DNA from: an uncultured Draconibacterium sp.
GTDB lineage: Bacteria; Bacteroidota; Bacteroidia; Bacteroidales; Prolixibacteraceae
Assembly (NCBI RefSeq): GCF_963676815.1
Contig: NZ_OY781365.1
Span: 1,460,501 to 1,524,500 of the forward strand
Length of the DNA: 64,000 nt
Direction of reading: 5' to 3'
Below are positions 26,369 through 35,921 of this stretch, one piece after another (position 1 is the stretch's first letter; the number at the start of each line of letters is the position of its first letter). The notes under the pieces were generated by a model. The model ran no database searches and was not told the origin of the DNA. It was given only the letters and a program-made list of their open reading frames with translations. A program made the position numbers and the translations under genes.

Positions 26369-27412
26369 GTGAAATATTTTTTTGGATTAATACTGATTTT
26401 TGTTTCAATAACAGGATTTGCGCAAGACACCATTTCGCGCGAAGACTGGACGCCCTATTTTGAAAACAATCTGCCAACGCGTTTTCTTTATCTGAAGATG
26501 GAAGGCCCTTTTCAGTACAACATTTCGTCAACATCTGAACTGCCACAAATTGGTGATGGTTCGGCCGAAATTACCGGAAACAGAACAGTAACGGCCCGCC
26601 TCAAATTTCCGATTATAAATAAACAACGTGTAAAACTTACCGGTGGAATCCGATACGTTAACGAGGAGTTTTATTTTGAAGATATAAAACCCGGAGACTA
26701 CCCCATGTATGTTGGGTTGAATAACCGCAATCTTAGGCGATTGGGCGTTGATATGAAAGGCTTGTTTCATTTGAAAGACAATCATTCGATTGTGATGCAA
26801 ACCAGCTGGAGTCTCGCAGGCGATTTTCATATTCACGACGATAAATATTTCACCTTTGGCGATTTGTTAAAATCGTCGCTTGCCATTGGCTATGCCACCC
26901 GAAAAGATATAAATACCTATTATGCTTTCGGGGCTTATTTTGGCTACACTTTTGGCGATCCAGCAATTTACCCGGTTATCAATTACTCAAAACGTTACTC
27001 CAATGGCATTGGGTTCGATCTTCTTTTGCCGCAGGGTTTTAAAGCATGGAAACGTATTAACAAACGATTTTACATGGTGTGCGATGCCGAAATTTCCGGA
27101 GCCAGTTACACTGTTCGTGTTGATGATACTGTGCTTAGTGAGACAGAAAGCATACAACTGCGCCAATCAACCATTGATGCAACGGTTGGAATAATTACAC
27201 AAGTAAATAAATGGGTTGGAGTTGAAGCCAAGTTTGGCTATTCGAATAATATTAATTTCAATGTAACTGAATCGAACTTTAAACCGGGAAGCACCTTGCC
27301 ACGACCTGATACCGATTACCTGATAAAATCGACTGTTACAGGAGCGCCATATGCCAGCATTTCATTGTTTTTATCGGTTCCTAAAGATTTGATGGAGCGC
27401 TGTATTGAATAA
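26369..27412 (+). CDS. Outer-membrane beta-barrel protein, DUF6268-like
   Basis: 347 residues from a GTG at 26369, 27 bp after the phosphatase stop. The signal peptide ends near ITGFAQ. The rest is made of alternating aromatic and polar strands (TARLKFPIINKQRVKLTGG, LLKSSLAIGYATRKD) and ends in PYASISLFLSVPKDL, as in barrels of about 12-14 strands. It resembles the DUF6268 family by eye, which is a modest-confidence assignment. The role is unknown; context ties it to the two exported proteins just upstream. It converges with a minus-strand lipoprotein gene 16 bp away. Confidence 0.7.
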   Translation: MKYFFGLILIFVSITGFAQDTISREDWTPYFENNLPTRFLYLKMEGPFQYNISSTSELPQIGDGSAEITGNRTVTARLKFPIINKQRVKLTGGIRYVNEEFYFEDIKPGDYPMYVGLNNRNLRRLGVDMKGLFHLKDNHSIVMQTSWSLAGDFHIHDDKYFTFGDLLKSSLAIGYATRKDINTYYAFGAYFGYTFGDPAIYPVINYSKRYSNGIGFDLLLPQGFKAWKRINKRFYMVCDAEISGASYTVRVDDTVLSETESIQLRQSTIDATVGIITQVNKWVGVEAKFGYSNNINFNVTESNFKPGSTLPRPDTDYLIKSTVTGAPYASISLFLSVPKDLMERCIE

Positions 27413-27428
27413 AATTTTGTCTTGTGTT

Positions 27429-27899
27429 TTAGAAAGATTCATCCAGGATACGAACTGCATCTTCCATCACTTTTACGGCTGAATCTCCTATTTCTGTGGC
27501 TCCGTCAATTATTTTATCCAAATCTTCATCGAAATCCTCATCAATATATTTTTCCACTTTTTCGCCAATTCTGTTTACATCATCTTTAAACAAATTGCGA
27601 AGCATATCACCAACGCTTTCTTTGTTTTTCAAGGCATGATATTTTATGATCAGTCCCTTAATTTTTAGCTGGTCTTCCAGCGTAAAGTCCTCACTATATT
27701 CAAGGTACCACTTCGAGTTATATTTTTCGAACTTAGCATCGGCCCACTCCCAGTCTTTTTTCCCATATTTTTCATGGTTGTTTTCAACCCGGTCTACAAA
27801 ACGTTCAAACCTGTTGAGGTAATCTTCTTTTGATGTTGGCGTTGAACATGCAACCAACCAAATCAAACAACACACAATTAGGTACTTGCTATACTTCAT
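27429..27899 (-). CDS. Hypothetical lipoprotein, DUF6565-like
   Basis: 156 residues. The lipobox is WLVAC (Cys18). A strongly charged helical domain follows (YLNRFERFVDRVENNHEKYG, KKDWEWADAKFEKYNSKW) and ends in an acidic segment (YIDEDFDEDLDKIID). The pattern recalls small Bacteroidota DUF6565 lipoproteins, but I cannot verify this. A periplasmic anchored helical protein is predicted; the function is unknown. It lies 29 bp after the phosphoribosyltransferase gene, in the same direction. Confidence 0.6.
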   Translation of the reverse strand: MKYSKYLIVCCLIWLVACSTPTSKEDYLNRFERFVDRVENNHEKYGKKDWEWADAKFEKYNSKWYLEYSEDFTLEDQLKIKGLIIKYHALKNKESVGDMLRNLFKDDVNRIGEKVEKYIDEDFDEDLDKIIDGATEIGDSAVKVMEDAVRILDESF

Positions 27900-27928
27900 C
27901 TTTCAATAAAATTACTTCACAAAAATAA

Positions 27929-28327
27929 TCAGGGTTTCCACGGCCATTTTACGCAGTCTTTAATTTCGGGAAACAATACATAATCAGCTGTTCCTTTCAT
28001 TGCGCATGTTTTTACGTGTAAACCTTTCAACTGGCTTAGCGCCGCTTGCATGGTTTTTCCCGATACCGAAACATCGTCGACCAGCAAAATACGTTTTCCC
28101 TCCAAATCCCAATTGGCTTTTTCCAGTACTTTGGGTTCGGTATATCGCGGATTATTTTCTTCATCGCGGTAATTCAGTGTCATCACCAAAAGTTCGGCAT
28201 CAAGATGATAGGCCACCATTGTTGCAGCGGGCACACCACCCGTTCCGATACCAATTACCACATCAATTTTTGGAAACTCTATTATTCTAAGTCGTTCTGT
28301 TATTTCTTTAAATGAAAGTGGTACCAT
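27929..28327 (-). CDS. Phosphoribosyltransferase-domain protein
   Basis: 132 residues, a compact type I phosphoribosyltransferase. IGIGTGGVPAATMVAYHL supplies the pyrophosphate loop, and RILLVDDVSVSGKTMQAAL (about 84-102) is the PRPP-binding motif. Homologues transfer ribose-5-phosphate to purines or xanthine-type bases, or act as regulators. The base specificity cannot be read. It lies 11 bp after the large kinase gene and 29 bp before the lipoprotein gene, so is probably in one transcript with both. Confidence 0.85.
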   Translation of the reverse strand: MVPLSFKEITERLRIIEFPKIDVVIGIGTGGVPAATMVAYHLDAELLVMTLNYRDEENNPRYTEPKVLEKANWDLEGKRILLVDDVSVSGKTMQAALSQLKGLHVKTCAMKGTADYVLFPEIKDCVKWPWKP

Positions 28328-28338
28328 ATTTTCTCCTT

Positions 28339-31300
28339 TTATTTGTTTTCAGTTTGTTTGTATACCGGAATTTCAAGGTAAAAAGTTGTGCCTTTTCCCA
28401 TCTCTGTCTCAAACCAGATTTTCCCGGCAAAATTTTCAACAATATTTTTTACAATCGACAGGCCAAGTCCCATTCCGCTGGTTTTGGTGGTAAAACTTGG
28501 ACTAAACAACTTATCGCGCAACTCCTCATCAATACCGGCTCCGTTGTCTTTTACCGAAATTACCGCCATGTGCTGGCGCCTGTCGAGTTTAATTCTTATC
28601 TCTCCATTCCGTTCCTCAGGAATGGCCTGAATGGAGTTTCGAATCAGGTTAATAATTGCCCTCGACAACTGCTCTCTGTCAGCATTCACTTCAAGGTTTT
28701 CGTAACCGTTTGAATCAAATCGAATATCAATTTCACTGTGAGTCTCATACAAATCGATGGACTTTTTCAGCTGCTCGGCCAAACAAAAAACCTGGTTGCG
28801 TGCCGTTGGTATTTTAGCAAAATTCGAGAATTCTGTTGCTATGTTCGATAAATTGTCAATCTGCTCGATAAGTGTTGATGTTACGCGTTCAACAAACTCG
28901 TTGTATTCTTCGTTTTTGCCTTTGGCACGCTGCAAATACTGAATGTTCAACTTCATTGGCGTTAACGGATTTTTAATCTCATGTGCAATTTGTTTGGCCA
29001 TTTCGCGCCATGCTGATTCTCTTTCTGAGCGTGCCAGCAAATCAGCACTTACTGCAAGTTCATCAACCTTTTTATTGTATTCCCGCACCAAACTACCAAT
29101 TTCGTCTTTTCGGTTATACTGAATGGGCTCGTTACGTTTACCCAACTGCATTTTTTGCAGATTCTCCTGAATAACAACAAGCGGCCGTGTAATTTGATTG
29201 GCGATAAATACTGCTGCAATAATACTGGCCAAAAACAGCAACACATACAAGTTGATGAAAGCAACAATAAAGGTTGAAATCTCCTGGCTGTAATTGTCTT
29301 GCCGGATAAAATAAGGCAAATTAATAACCCCCAGATAATCGCCGTAATTATTTATAATTGGCCGGTAAGCCGAAAGGTACGATAGGTTTCCAATGTTCTC
29401 GGGCTGGAAATAATTAATGGAATAATTTTGATAAACTTCGTAGTTGGCGCGGGCATTAATGCGCGACGACACCAGTCCGCGCTCAAAAATTTCGAAACGC
29501 GAAGAGGCAATCAGTCGCCCGTCGGTTCCGTAAATATTAATATCGGTTCTGAAAATATTCGAAAGTTTAGCCAGTTCTTCGCGCAACCAATCTTCCAATT
29601 CCGGTGTAATCTCGTGTTTATCCGTTAAACGCATATCAATTTCTTCCGAGATCGATTTCATTTTTTCATTCAAATCGTCCTGGTGTTTTTGCCGGTATTC
29701 TTTTACATTGTAGAAAAGCGTAACGCCGGCAACAACCATAAGCGATATAAAAACAATAGAAATAATAGCCGCCTGAATCTTAAACTTCAGATCGAAAAAT
29801 ACCCTTTTCTCCCTGATCGACTGATTGATAATTATCAGAACTACAAGTAGCGTAAGAAAATAAAACACAAACAAATAGGGGAAAGAAATCAGGTAGTCGA
29901 TTGGCGTTAGCAACTCCCGCGAAACAACTACATAATTCTGCTCGCTGGTATGGTAAACCAGGTGCTCGTATTTATCCTGGCGAAGGAACGAAAACTCATC
30001 ATCCGACTTTAAGTAAACATGTCCGTTGTAGTTGTAATTATAATCGCCGTATTTATCGGTCAGCTCTCCCGCATAATATTTTGCATAATTAAACTTGCGG
30101 TAAATATCCGATCGGGCCATCGATTTATCGATCAGCAACTCGGGAAAGCCAATTCCTTCGAACAGTAAATCCGAATCCAAATCGATATAAACTGTTACGC
30201 CATTCCCTCCGTCAACCAAAGGATAATCCCAGCGCCCGGTGTACGAGATTCGCCCGTTCATGTTATCCATAAAATAAAAATTGGTACCCGGTATTTGTAA
30301 CCCCTGTGCTTTTATCTGGTCATCCATAAACGGACGGCACGAAACTTCGCGGTCATCAGGCTGAATAATTAAAACATCATTTGTGCGACACACATAAATG
30401 TTTAATAAATATTTTCTGAAATAGGTATTAAAATACGATTGCCGGATATAGTCAATAGCCTCATCATCGCGGTTTTGGTTTAACAAACTTGGGATGGCCG
30501 CATCTTTCGCGAGTTGGTACTGTATTTCGGTCATAAAAACTTCGGCTGCCGGATCACGTTCAGCAACCAATGTTACAGCAAGTAATTTCTGTTGTTCTTT
30601 ATCTTTTTTGCTGATGGTGCGGTTTATAACAACCAAGGAGTATACCGATACTACCGCTACATAAATAATAAGGTAACTTAAAGTAAAAGTTTGCAGGTAA
30701 TGCCGGCTGATAAGCGACGAAAGAATTACGCATAAAATAAAAAGAAGCAATGCGTAAATAGATACATTTTGAACAGCGAGGTATTGAACTCCGGCATAAA
30801 AAAGACTTATCACCAGTGTTAACAAAACAAGTTGAAATGGCTTGTAATACCTCAGAGTTCGTTCATTAATTCTGATGGTGAAAAACACAACTCCCAACAA
30901 CAATAAACTCACTGCAAAAATTCCCAGTATACTTTGCGGCGAAATATCAATAATCTTATTCAACGCAAACGAAACTGTTGAGTTATAAATCAACTCTTTT
31001 ATAAAATAATCTACAAGTAAATACAGGCTGGCGTTGAAAAGCAGGAGTAATGCAATAATTCCTTTTCGGGGTAAACCCGAGTTTTTGTGCAACTCCGAAA
31101 TGTTGACATCGATTGCAAAATTGTATATCCAGAAAAGGAAAAATATGGCCAAAAGGAAAAAGTCGCCCAACGATGGAAGCCAGTCGTTTATGGCAAAATA
31201 ATCAGGGCTAAAAAATTTCAGATGGAAGAATACTTTGGGAACCTGAAAAATAAGGTGAATCCAGTACACAACAAACAGCGCTACACCAAGCGAAACAAGT

Positions 31301-32022
31301 TTTAGAAAAAACGTGGCATCGCTTTCAACAAACTCTTTTCTGAAATAAAACAACAAAATTATAAGCCCGATAAAGTAAATGGCTCCCGGAAAATAAAGCT
31401 GGGTGGTTGTGCACAAATAATTTCCGTAGGGCAAAAGAGTAAACAGGTAATCGCCTTTCAGGTTTACAATATCATAGCCGTGTTTGTATTGTTTTGTTCG
31501 GATAATATAATCGTTCGGGAGCTTATAATTTTTATAGAAATTGTTCTGAAGATATTTGTTTTCGTAGGTATAATTACGCTTAATCAGGTGATATACCACT
31601 GCCGTATATTCGCCTACATTCATTGTATCTACAAGATAATAGCCGTTTGGCAGCTTTGTTAGACCACTGGTTTTAGGCAAATCCTCTAAACGATTGTAAA
31701 AAGCTATTCCCCTGTCCGACCAAAAAAATAGCTCGCTGTCTTTAAAAACCATTGCCCCAAATCCGGTTTCGCGAATAAGTGTTTGTTCGCGGCCAAAAAA
31801 TTCGCTTATATCCTCATCCAATTCGTCATCTTCAAGCACAGTTTTTATTTCCAGCAGCTTTTCCTGCAGCTTTTCTTCGTTAGCAAGCAACTGTGTTTGA
31901 AAGTCCTGAATCAGCTTTGTTTCCGGATTTCGTCGCAGCAAGCCATTTTCTAAAATAGCCGCCACTACCAAAATTCCTATAGCTAAAGCGAGGTAGGTAT
32001 ATTTATTTAGTTTCACTAACAT
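28339..32022 (-). CDS. NtrY-like membrane sensor histidine kinase (large)
   Basis: 1227 residues. The N-terminal half contains about ten helices in two clusters (about 10-30, 215-470), with an extracytoplasmic region between residues 480 and 720. A second membrane pair frames a PAS/CACHE-like sensor segment (about 770-900). A HAMP domain (about 925-975) and dimerisation domain with His1014 (AHEIKNPLTPMK) follow, and the ATPase ends with DNGAGIDEEL and GMGLGLSIVKN. Such size is well above most kinases. No response regulator gene is adjacent. It is 3 bp after rlmH and runs into the phosphoribosyltransferase gene. Confidence 0.85.
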   Translation of the reverse strand: MLVKLNKYTYLALAIGILVVAAILENGLLRRNPETKLIQDFQTQLLANEEKLQEKLLEIKTVLEDDELDEDISEFFGREQTLIRETGFGAMVFKDSELFFWSDRGIAFYNRLEDLPKTSGLTKLPNGYYLVDTMNVGEYTAVVYHLIKRNYTYENKYLQNNFYKNYKLPNDYIIRTKQYKHGYDIVNLKGDYLFTLLPYGNYLCTTTQLYFPGAIYFIGLIILLFYFRKEFVESDATFFLKLVSLGVALFVVYWIHLIFQVPKVFFHLKFFSPDYFAINDWLPSLGDFFLLAIFFLFWIYNFAIDVNISELHKNSGLPRKGIIALLLLFNASLYLLVDYFIKELIYNSTVSFALNKIIDISPQSILGIFAVSLLLLGVVFFTIRINERTLRYYKPFQLVLLTLVISLFYAGVQYLAVQNVSIYALLLFILCVILSSLISRHYLQTFTLSYLIIYVAVVSVYSLVVINRTISKKDKEQQKLLAVTLVAERDPAAEVFMTEIQYQLAKDAAIPSLLNQNRDDEAIDYIRQSYFNTYFRKYLLNIYVCRTNDVLIIQPDDREVSCRPFMDDQIKAQGLQIPGTNFYFMDNMNGRISYTGRWDYPLVDGGNGVTVYIDLDSDLLFEGIGFPELLIDKSMARSDIYRKFNYAKYYAGELTDKYGDYNYNYNGHVYLKSDDEFSFLRQDKYEHLVYHTSEQNYVVVSRELLTPIDYLISFPYLFVFYFLTLLVVLIIINQSIREKRVFFDLKFKIQAAIISIVFISLMVVAGVTLFYNVKEYRQKHQDDLNEKMKSISEEIDMRLTDKHEITPELEDWLREELAKLSNIFRTDINIYGTDGRLIASSRFEIFERGLVSSRINARANYEVYQNYSINYFQPENIGNLSYLSAYRPIINNYGDYLGVINLPYFIRQDNYSQEISTFIVAFINLYVLLFLASIIAAVFIANQITRPLVVIQENLQKMQLGKRNEPIQYNRKDEIGSLVREYNKKVDELAVSADLLARSERESAWREMAKQIAHEIKNPLTPMKLNIQYLQRAKGKNEEYNEFVERVTSTLIEQIDNLSNIATEFSNFAKIPTARNQVFCLAEQLKKSIDLYETHSEIDIRFDSNGYENLEVNADREQLSRAIINLIRNSIQAIPEERNGEIRIKLDRRQHMAVISVKDNGAGIDEELRDKLFSPSFTTKTSGMGLGLSIVKNIVENFAGKIWFETEMGKGTTFYLEIPVYKQTENK

Positions 32023-32025
32023 GGG

Positions 32026-32499
32026 TTATTCATGATGATACGGTTCGCCTTTTAAAATTGTCATTGCTCTGTAAATCTGTTCTACACACAACAATCGCAC
32101 CATTTGATGCGAAAATGTTAATCGCGAGAGTGAAATTTTTGAACTGGCTCGTTTATATACCTCATCCGAAAAACCGTAAGGGCCGCCAACCACTAATACC
32201 AGCTCTTTGGGGCCACTTATCATTTTCTTTTCCAGAAAACCTGCAAACTCAACCGACGAGTACATTTTTCCCTTTTCATCAAACAAATGCAACTCTTTGC
32301 CCGGCGCCAGTTTTGAAAGAATGATTTCGCCTTCCTTATTTTTTTGAATTTCCGGGCTGGTATTTTTCCCTTTTTTAATGTCAGGAATTACTTCCATATC
32401 AAAGCCAATGTAATGTTTTAATCGCTTTAAATATTCGTTCATTCCATCGCGTAAATACGCTGCATCGGTTTTACCAACAACCAGTAATGTTATTTTCAT
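32026..32499 (-). CDS. rlmH: 23S rRNA pseudouridine-1915 N3-methyltransferase
   Basis: 157 residues, the normal length. A SPOUT fold has LVVGGPYGFSDEVYKRA (the SAM-binding knot) and SLSRLTFSHQMVRLLCVEQIYRAMTI, ending in PYHHE as usual for RlmH. It methylates pseudouridine 1915 in helix 69 of 23S rRNA in the cytoplasm, using S-adenosylmethionine, late in ribosome assembly. It is the first gene of a run with the large kinase (gap 3 bp). The 244 bp upstream spacer is divergent with the DUF4783 gene and holds no recognised element beyond AT-rich promoter-like sequence. Confidence 0.95.
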   Translation of the reverse strand: MKITLLVVGKTDAAYLRDGMNEYLKRLKHYIGFDMEVIPDIKKGKNTSPEIQKNKEGEIILSKLAPGKELHLFDEKGKMYSSVEFAGFLEKKMISGPKELVLVVGGPYGFSDEVYKRASSKISLSRLTFSHQMVRLLCVEQIYRAMTILKGEPYHHE

Positions 32500-32743
32500 T
32501 TTTGTAAAATCCTTTTTACAACGAAATTATGTGTGAACATCTGTTATTATTCAAATTTCAGTCTTTATGAATGACAAAAAGACACCACCACATAACATCC
32601 TGAAGGCGAATCAAATAAAATTATGTTTCTACCGCAATCGCCCAATTGATTTTTAATTTTATAAATTTACAGTAAAAATAAGCGTATAAAAGTGTTTTTG
32701 CATAGTTTTTGCTTATTATGCAGCACATGTACGAAATTAAAGC

Positions 32744-33160
32744 ATGATGAAAAAATTTAAAAATATAATTTCAGTTATCCTGGTATTTTGCAGTTTCATT
32801 GCCGTTGCTGCTACTGCCCCTCAGGATAAAAAAATTCCGAACGAAATTAAGATTGGTTTGGAAACCGGAAATGCCAAAGTACTTTCTTCTTACTTTAACC
32901 AAAACGTAGAGTTGGTGGTACTTGACAACGACAATGTTTACAGCAAAGCTCAGGCCCAACAAATAGTAGCCAATTTTTTTAGCAAATTTCCACCGGTAGA
33001 AGAAAATGCTTTTAGCGTTATTCACGACAGTGGAAAAGAAAATGCCCAATATGTTATCGGGAAATTGAAAACAGAGAAAGGAGAATTCAGGGTTTACTTT
33101 TTGTTGAAACAAAACAGTGAAAAAAAATACATTCACCAACTGAGAATTGAACAACAATAA
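32744..33160 (+). CDS. DUF4783 domain protein (exported, NTF2-like)
   Basis: 138 residues. The signal peptide is about 1-24 (SFIAVAATA). The body has the DUF4783 pattern: NEIKIGLETGNAKVLSSYF, NVELVVLDNDNVYSKAQAQQIVANFF and YVIGKLKTEKGEFRVYFLLK, a small cone-shaped NTF2-like fold. The role in Bacteroidota is unknown. Its TAA stop shares one base with the ATG of the following BrkB-type gene, so the two are translationally coupled. Confidence 0.8.
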   Translation: MMKKFKNIISVILVFCSFIAVAATAPQDKKIPNEIKIGLETGNAKVLSSYFNQNVELVVLDNDNVYSKAQAQQIVANFFSKFPPVEENAFSVIHDSGKENAQYVIGKLKTEKGEFRVYFLLKQNSEKKYIHQLRIEQQ

Positions 33161-34116
33161 TGGCCGGTATGGCAACGGAAAAAATCACTTTTAAGCAATT
33201 AAAAAAGCTGGGCGAAAGAGCCGTTGAACACGCCAAAAGTATTTCGCTTCCTCTTTTTGATGGCGTACCTTTGTACGATGTTTTGTTGTTTTTCTGGAGA
33301 AGTATAGTCGACGGATCGATAACAACAAGGGCATCAGGCATTGCTTTCTCCTTTTTTATCGCCTTGTTTCCGGGTATAATTTTTCTCTTCACACTTATTC
33401 CGCTCAGCGGTTTTCAAAATGAACTTTTTGTAATCATCCACGAGTTGGTTCCGGCAAGCATTTGGCCAACAATTGAAGAAACCATTACCGAGATTATTAT
33501 GCGGCCGCGAGGCGATTTACTTTCGCTAAACTTTGTGATGGCACTAATTTTTGCCACCAACGGTTTTGTTTCGATGATGAGTGCTTTTGATGCCACCGTG
33601 CACAATATTAACCGCCGCAAATGGTGGAGCCAATATTTGGCAGCGGCTCTGATGTTAGTTGTTTTTACTGCAGCTCTTACTGTGGCCATTGCCTTATTAA
33701 CAGGCGGGCAAATGCTAATTAATTATCTCGACCGTATTGATATTATTCAGGAAAAATTCTTGGTATACCTGCTAATTGTTGGCAAATGGATCATTACCAT
33801 TACTATATTCTTTTTCGCTTTCTCTTTTCTGTATTATATGGCGCCGGCGAAAAAAACAAAGTGGCGGTTTATCTCTGCCGGAGGAACATTGGCAACAGTA
33901 CTAAGTATTATTGGTTTTGCAGCCATGTCGTATTACCTGAATAACTTTAGCCAGTACAACAAACTCTATGGTTCAATCGGAACACTACTGGCCATACTTT
34001 TCCTGATGTATGTAATGTCGTTGATTCTCCTTATCGGATTTGAGCTGAATGCCAGTATTTACCAGGCACACACCTTTCAGAAAGATGAAGATGAAAGAAT
34101 GATTTATAAAATCTGA
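33160..34116 (+). CDS. YihY/BrkB-family inner-membrane protein
   Basis: 318 residues with six predicted helices, including IAFSFFIALFPGIIFLFTLIP, FVMALIFATNGFVSMMSAFDA, AALMLVVFTAALTVAIALLTGG and LGTLLAILFLMYVMSLILLIG-like segments. The motif SFLYYMAPAKKTKWRFISAGG and the LYGSIGTLLAILFLMYV end are typical of YihY/BrkB (UPF0761). Members were once called RNase BN in error; their true role is unknown and may be transport. It is coupled to DUF4783 by a one-base overlap and converges on the rhomboid gene 10 bp away. Confidence 0.85.
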   Translation: MAGMATEKITFKQLKKLGERAVEHAKSISLPLFDGVPLYDVLLFFWRSIVDGSITTRASGIAFSFFIALFPGIIFLFTLIPLSGFQNELFVIIHELVPASIWPTIEETITEIIMRPRGDLLSLNFVMALIFATNGFVSMMSAFDATVHNINRRKWWSQYLAAALMLVVFTAALTVAIALLTGGQMLINYLDRIDIIQEKFLVYLLIVGKWIITITIFFFAFSFLYYMAPAKKTKWRFISAGGTLATVLSIIGFAAMSYYLNNFSQYNKLYGSIGTLLAILFLMYVMSLILLIGFELNASIYQAHTFQKDEDERMIYKI

Positions 34117-34126
34117 AAAGCTTTTG

Positions 34127-35008
34127 TCACTTCTTGCCTTGTTTAAAAAGCAACTCCTTTTCTTGTTTGGTTAAACTATCGTAACCTGATTTTGCAATTT
34201 TATCCAGAATTCGATTAATCTCGTCTTGCTGCTTATGTTTCTGACGGTTGTATTCATGATCGTCGCGCGGAGGTTTCCGATATGTAACTTTCATTTTACT
34301 TTTATGCTTGAAAAGTCCTTCAAAAAACTCGCCAATTTTATTTATCAAACCAACCAGTCCTGCTCCCATATCTTTTCCTTTTCGCAATTGATAAATGTAA
34401 AACCACCCCCAAAAAGCACCACCTAAATGCGCAATATTACCACCAGGATTGGTTGATGAAATACCAATTACCGATAATAAAACGTAAAAAGCAGCCACGT
34501 ATTTCAAGGGGAAACGACCAATAAAAAACAGGTGAATCTCGCGGTTGGGATCGTAAAATGCAACGGCTACCAAAATGGCAAAAATAGATGCCGAAGCCCC
34601 CAGTAACAAGGCATTAACAGAACTGAATACCGGAATAAAATTGTAAGCAATTATGTATAAAAACGCCCCCCAGAGACCGCCCATAACATAAACGCCCAAT
34701 AGTTTGTCTCCCTCAAAATGATAAAGAAACAACTGACCAAACCAATACAGGCCAAGCATATTAAACAAGAGATGAATAAATCCCTGGTGCAAAAACATGT
34801 AAGTTATCGGGGTCCAGGGGCGCTGTGCTAAAACATCAACAACCGAAGGAACTGACAACCATTGATATGCCGGGAAACTTTCTCCGCCGAGGTAAAAGAA
34901 TACTCCAATGATTTTCAGCAAAAGAAAAAAACCAATATTTATATAAATGAGTCGGGTTAGAACCGATCCTTCTTTAAATGTTCGTTTTATGTCGCCTGCA
35001 ATATCCAC
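34127..35008 (-). CDS. Rhomboid-family intramembrane serine protease
   Basis: 293 residues. Six helices occupy about 20-205, with the loop motif HQGFIHLLFNM, the nucleophile serine in LLGASASIFAI (GASA rather than GASG) and the catalytic histidine in AHLGGAFWGW. A charged C-terminal tail of about 80 residues (KSKMKVTYRKPPRDDHEYNRQKHKQQDE) points to the cytosol. It cleaves transmembrane helices within the membrane; no substrate is apparent. It lies 29 bp after a second, frameshifted rhomboid gene and belongs to the group led by mutL. Confidence 0.9.
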   Translation of the reverse strand: MDIAGDIKRTFKEGSVLTRLIYINIGFFLLLKIIGVFFYLGGESFPAYQWLSVPSVVDVLAQRPWTPITYMFLHQGFIHLLFNMLGLYWFGQLFLYHFEGDKLLGVYVMGGLWGAFLYIIAYNFIPVFSSVNALLLGASASIFAILVAVAFYDPNREIHLFFIGRFPLKYVAAFYVLLSVIGISSTNPGGNIAHLGGAFWGWFYIYQLRKGKDMGAGLVGLINKIGEFFEGLFKHKSKMKVTYRKPPRDDHEYNRQKHKQQDEINRILDKIAKSGYDSLTKQEKELLFKQGKK

Positions 35009-35037
35009 TCCTCAGGTATTTAAAATCTGTACGTTCT

Positions 35038-35765
35038 TTAATAAAAACGGTTGGAATGTTTGTTCCAGTATTTAATCATAAAATACCCAAATAACATTCC
35101 ACCCAGGTGCGCAAAATGCGCTACACTTCCCTGAATTCCCGATACGCCAAAAAACAATTCCAAGGCACCGTAACCAATTACAAAATACTTGGCTTTAATT
35201 GGGATAGGCGGAAAAAGCAACATCAGCTCGGTATTTGGGAACAACATTCCGAAACCTAACAAAATGCCGAATACCGCGCCCGAAGCACCAACGGTTGGCG
35301 TATTCATAAATGTTGTAATCTTTTCTGAAACCGTACCGGGGATATATTTCCCCTGAGCCGCAATTTCTTTAAAATAGGCCAGCTGATCGGGTGCAACATT
35401 CGCAACTGCCACTTTATACTCAATATAGGTAACCAGCAGTTGTATAAGCGCGGCACCAATTCCTGTAACCAAATAAAAGGTAAGAAAACGTTTTGGCCCC
35501 CAAACGCCTTCCAGCACACGCCCAAACATGAACAAGGCAAACATATTAAAGAAAATATGCCCAAATCCCGGCGTACTGTGCATAAACATGTAAGTAAAAT
35601 CTGATACAACCGGAACTTTTCAGAAAGCGGAAAATACAAACCAAGAATGGAATACAGATCAGTTCCGGTTTGTCTTAAAACTATGGTGGCAATAAAAAAC
35701 AACACGTTGGCAAGAATCAGGTTCTTTACCACTGGAGGCATATTTAAGGCAGGACGATAATTCAT
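35038..35765 (-). pseudogene. Rhomboid-family protease, frameshifted near the N-terminus
   Basis: The start (35765, MNYRPALNMPPVVKNLILANVLF...) and the catalytic part (down to 35038) lie in different frames. The first frame loses homology after FRLYQI at about 35600; the second resumes with the rhomboid motif MFMHSTPGFGHIFFNMFALF. Deleting nothing but adding one base near an AAAA run at 35596-35599 joins them into about 243 residues with GASGAVFGI (nucleophile serine) and HFAHLGGMLFGY (histidine). So this is a single-base loss, either an assembly error or a real lesion. The downstream rhomboid gene is intact. Confidence 0.75.
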
Positions 35766-35921
35766 TCGTATATTTTTTAATTTCTTAAAAGGAACTGACG
35801 AAAGTCGGAACTTGAACGGTTACTTTCTGAATTCAACATTTTTCGTTTGTTTATTGTTTTAAGGCAAGTGAGTTACAATGACCACGCCAATATTTTAAAA
35901 CTTCAAATTAACGACAATCTG

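Noticed and set aside
35304..35765. A separate 153-residue protein at the rhomboid start
   Set aside because: Its last half is the rhomboid catalytic region read in the wrong frame after the frame break; only the first 55 or so residues are real.
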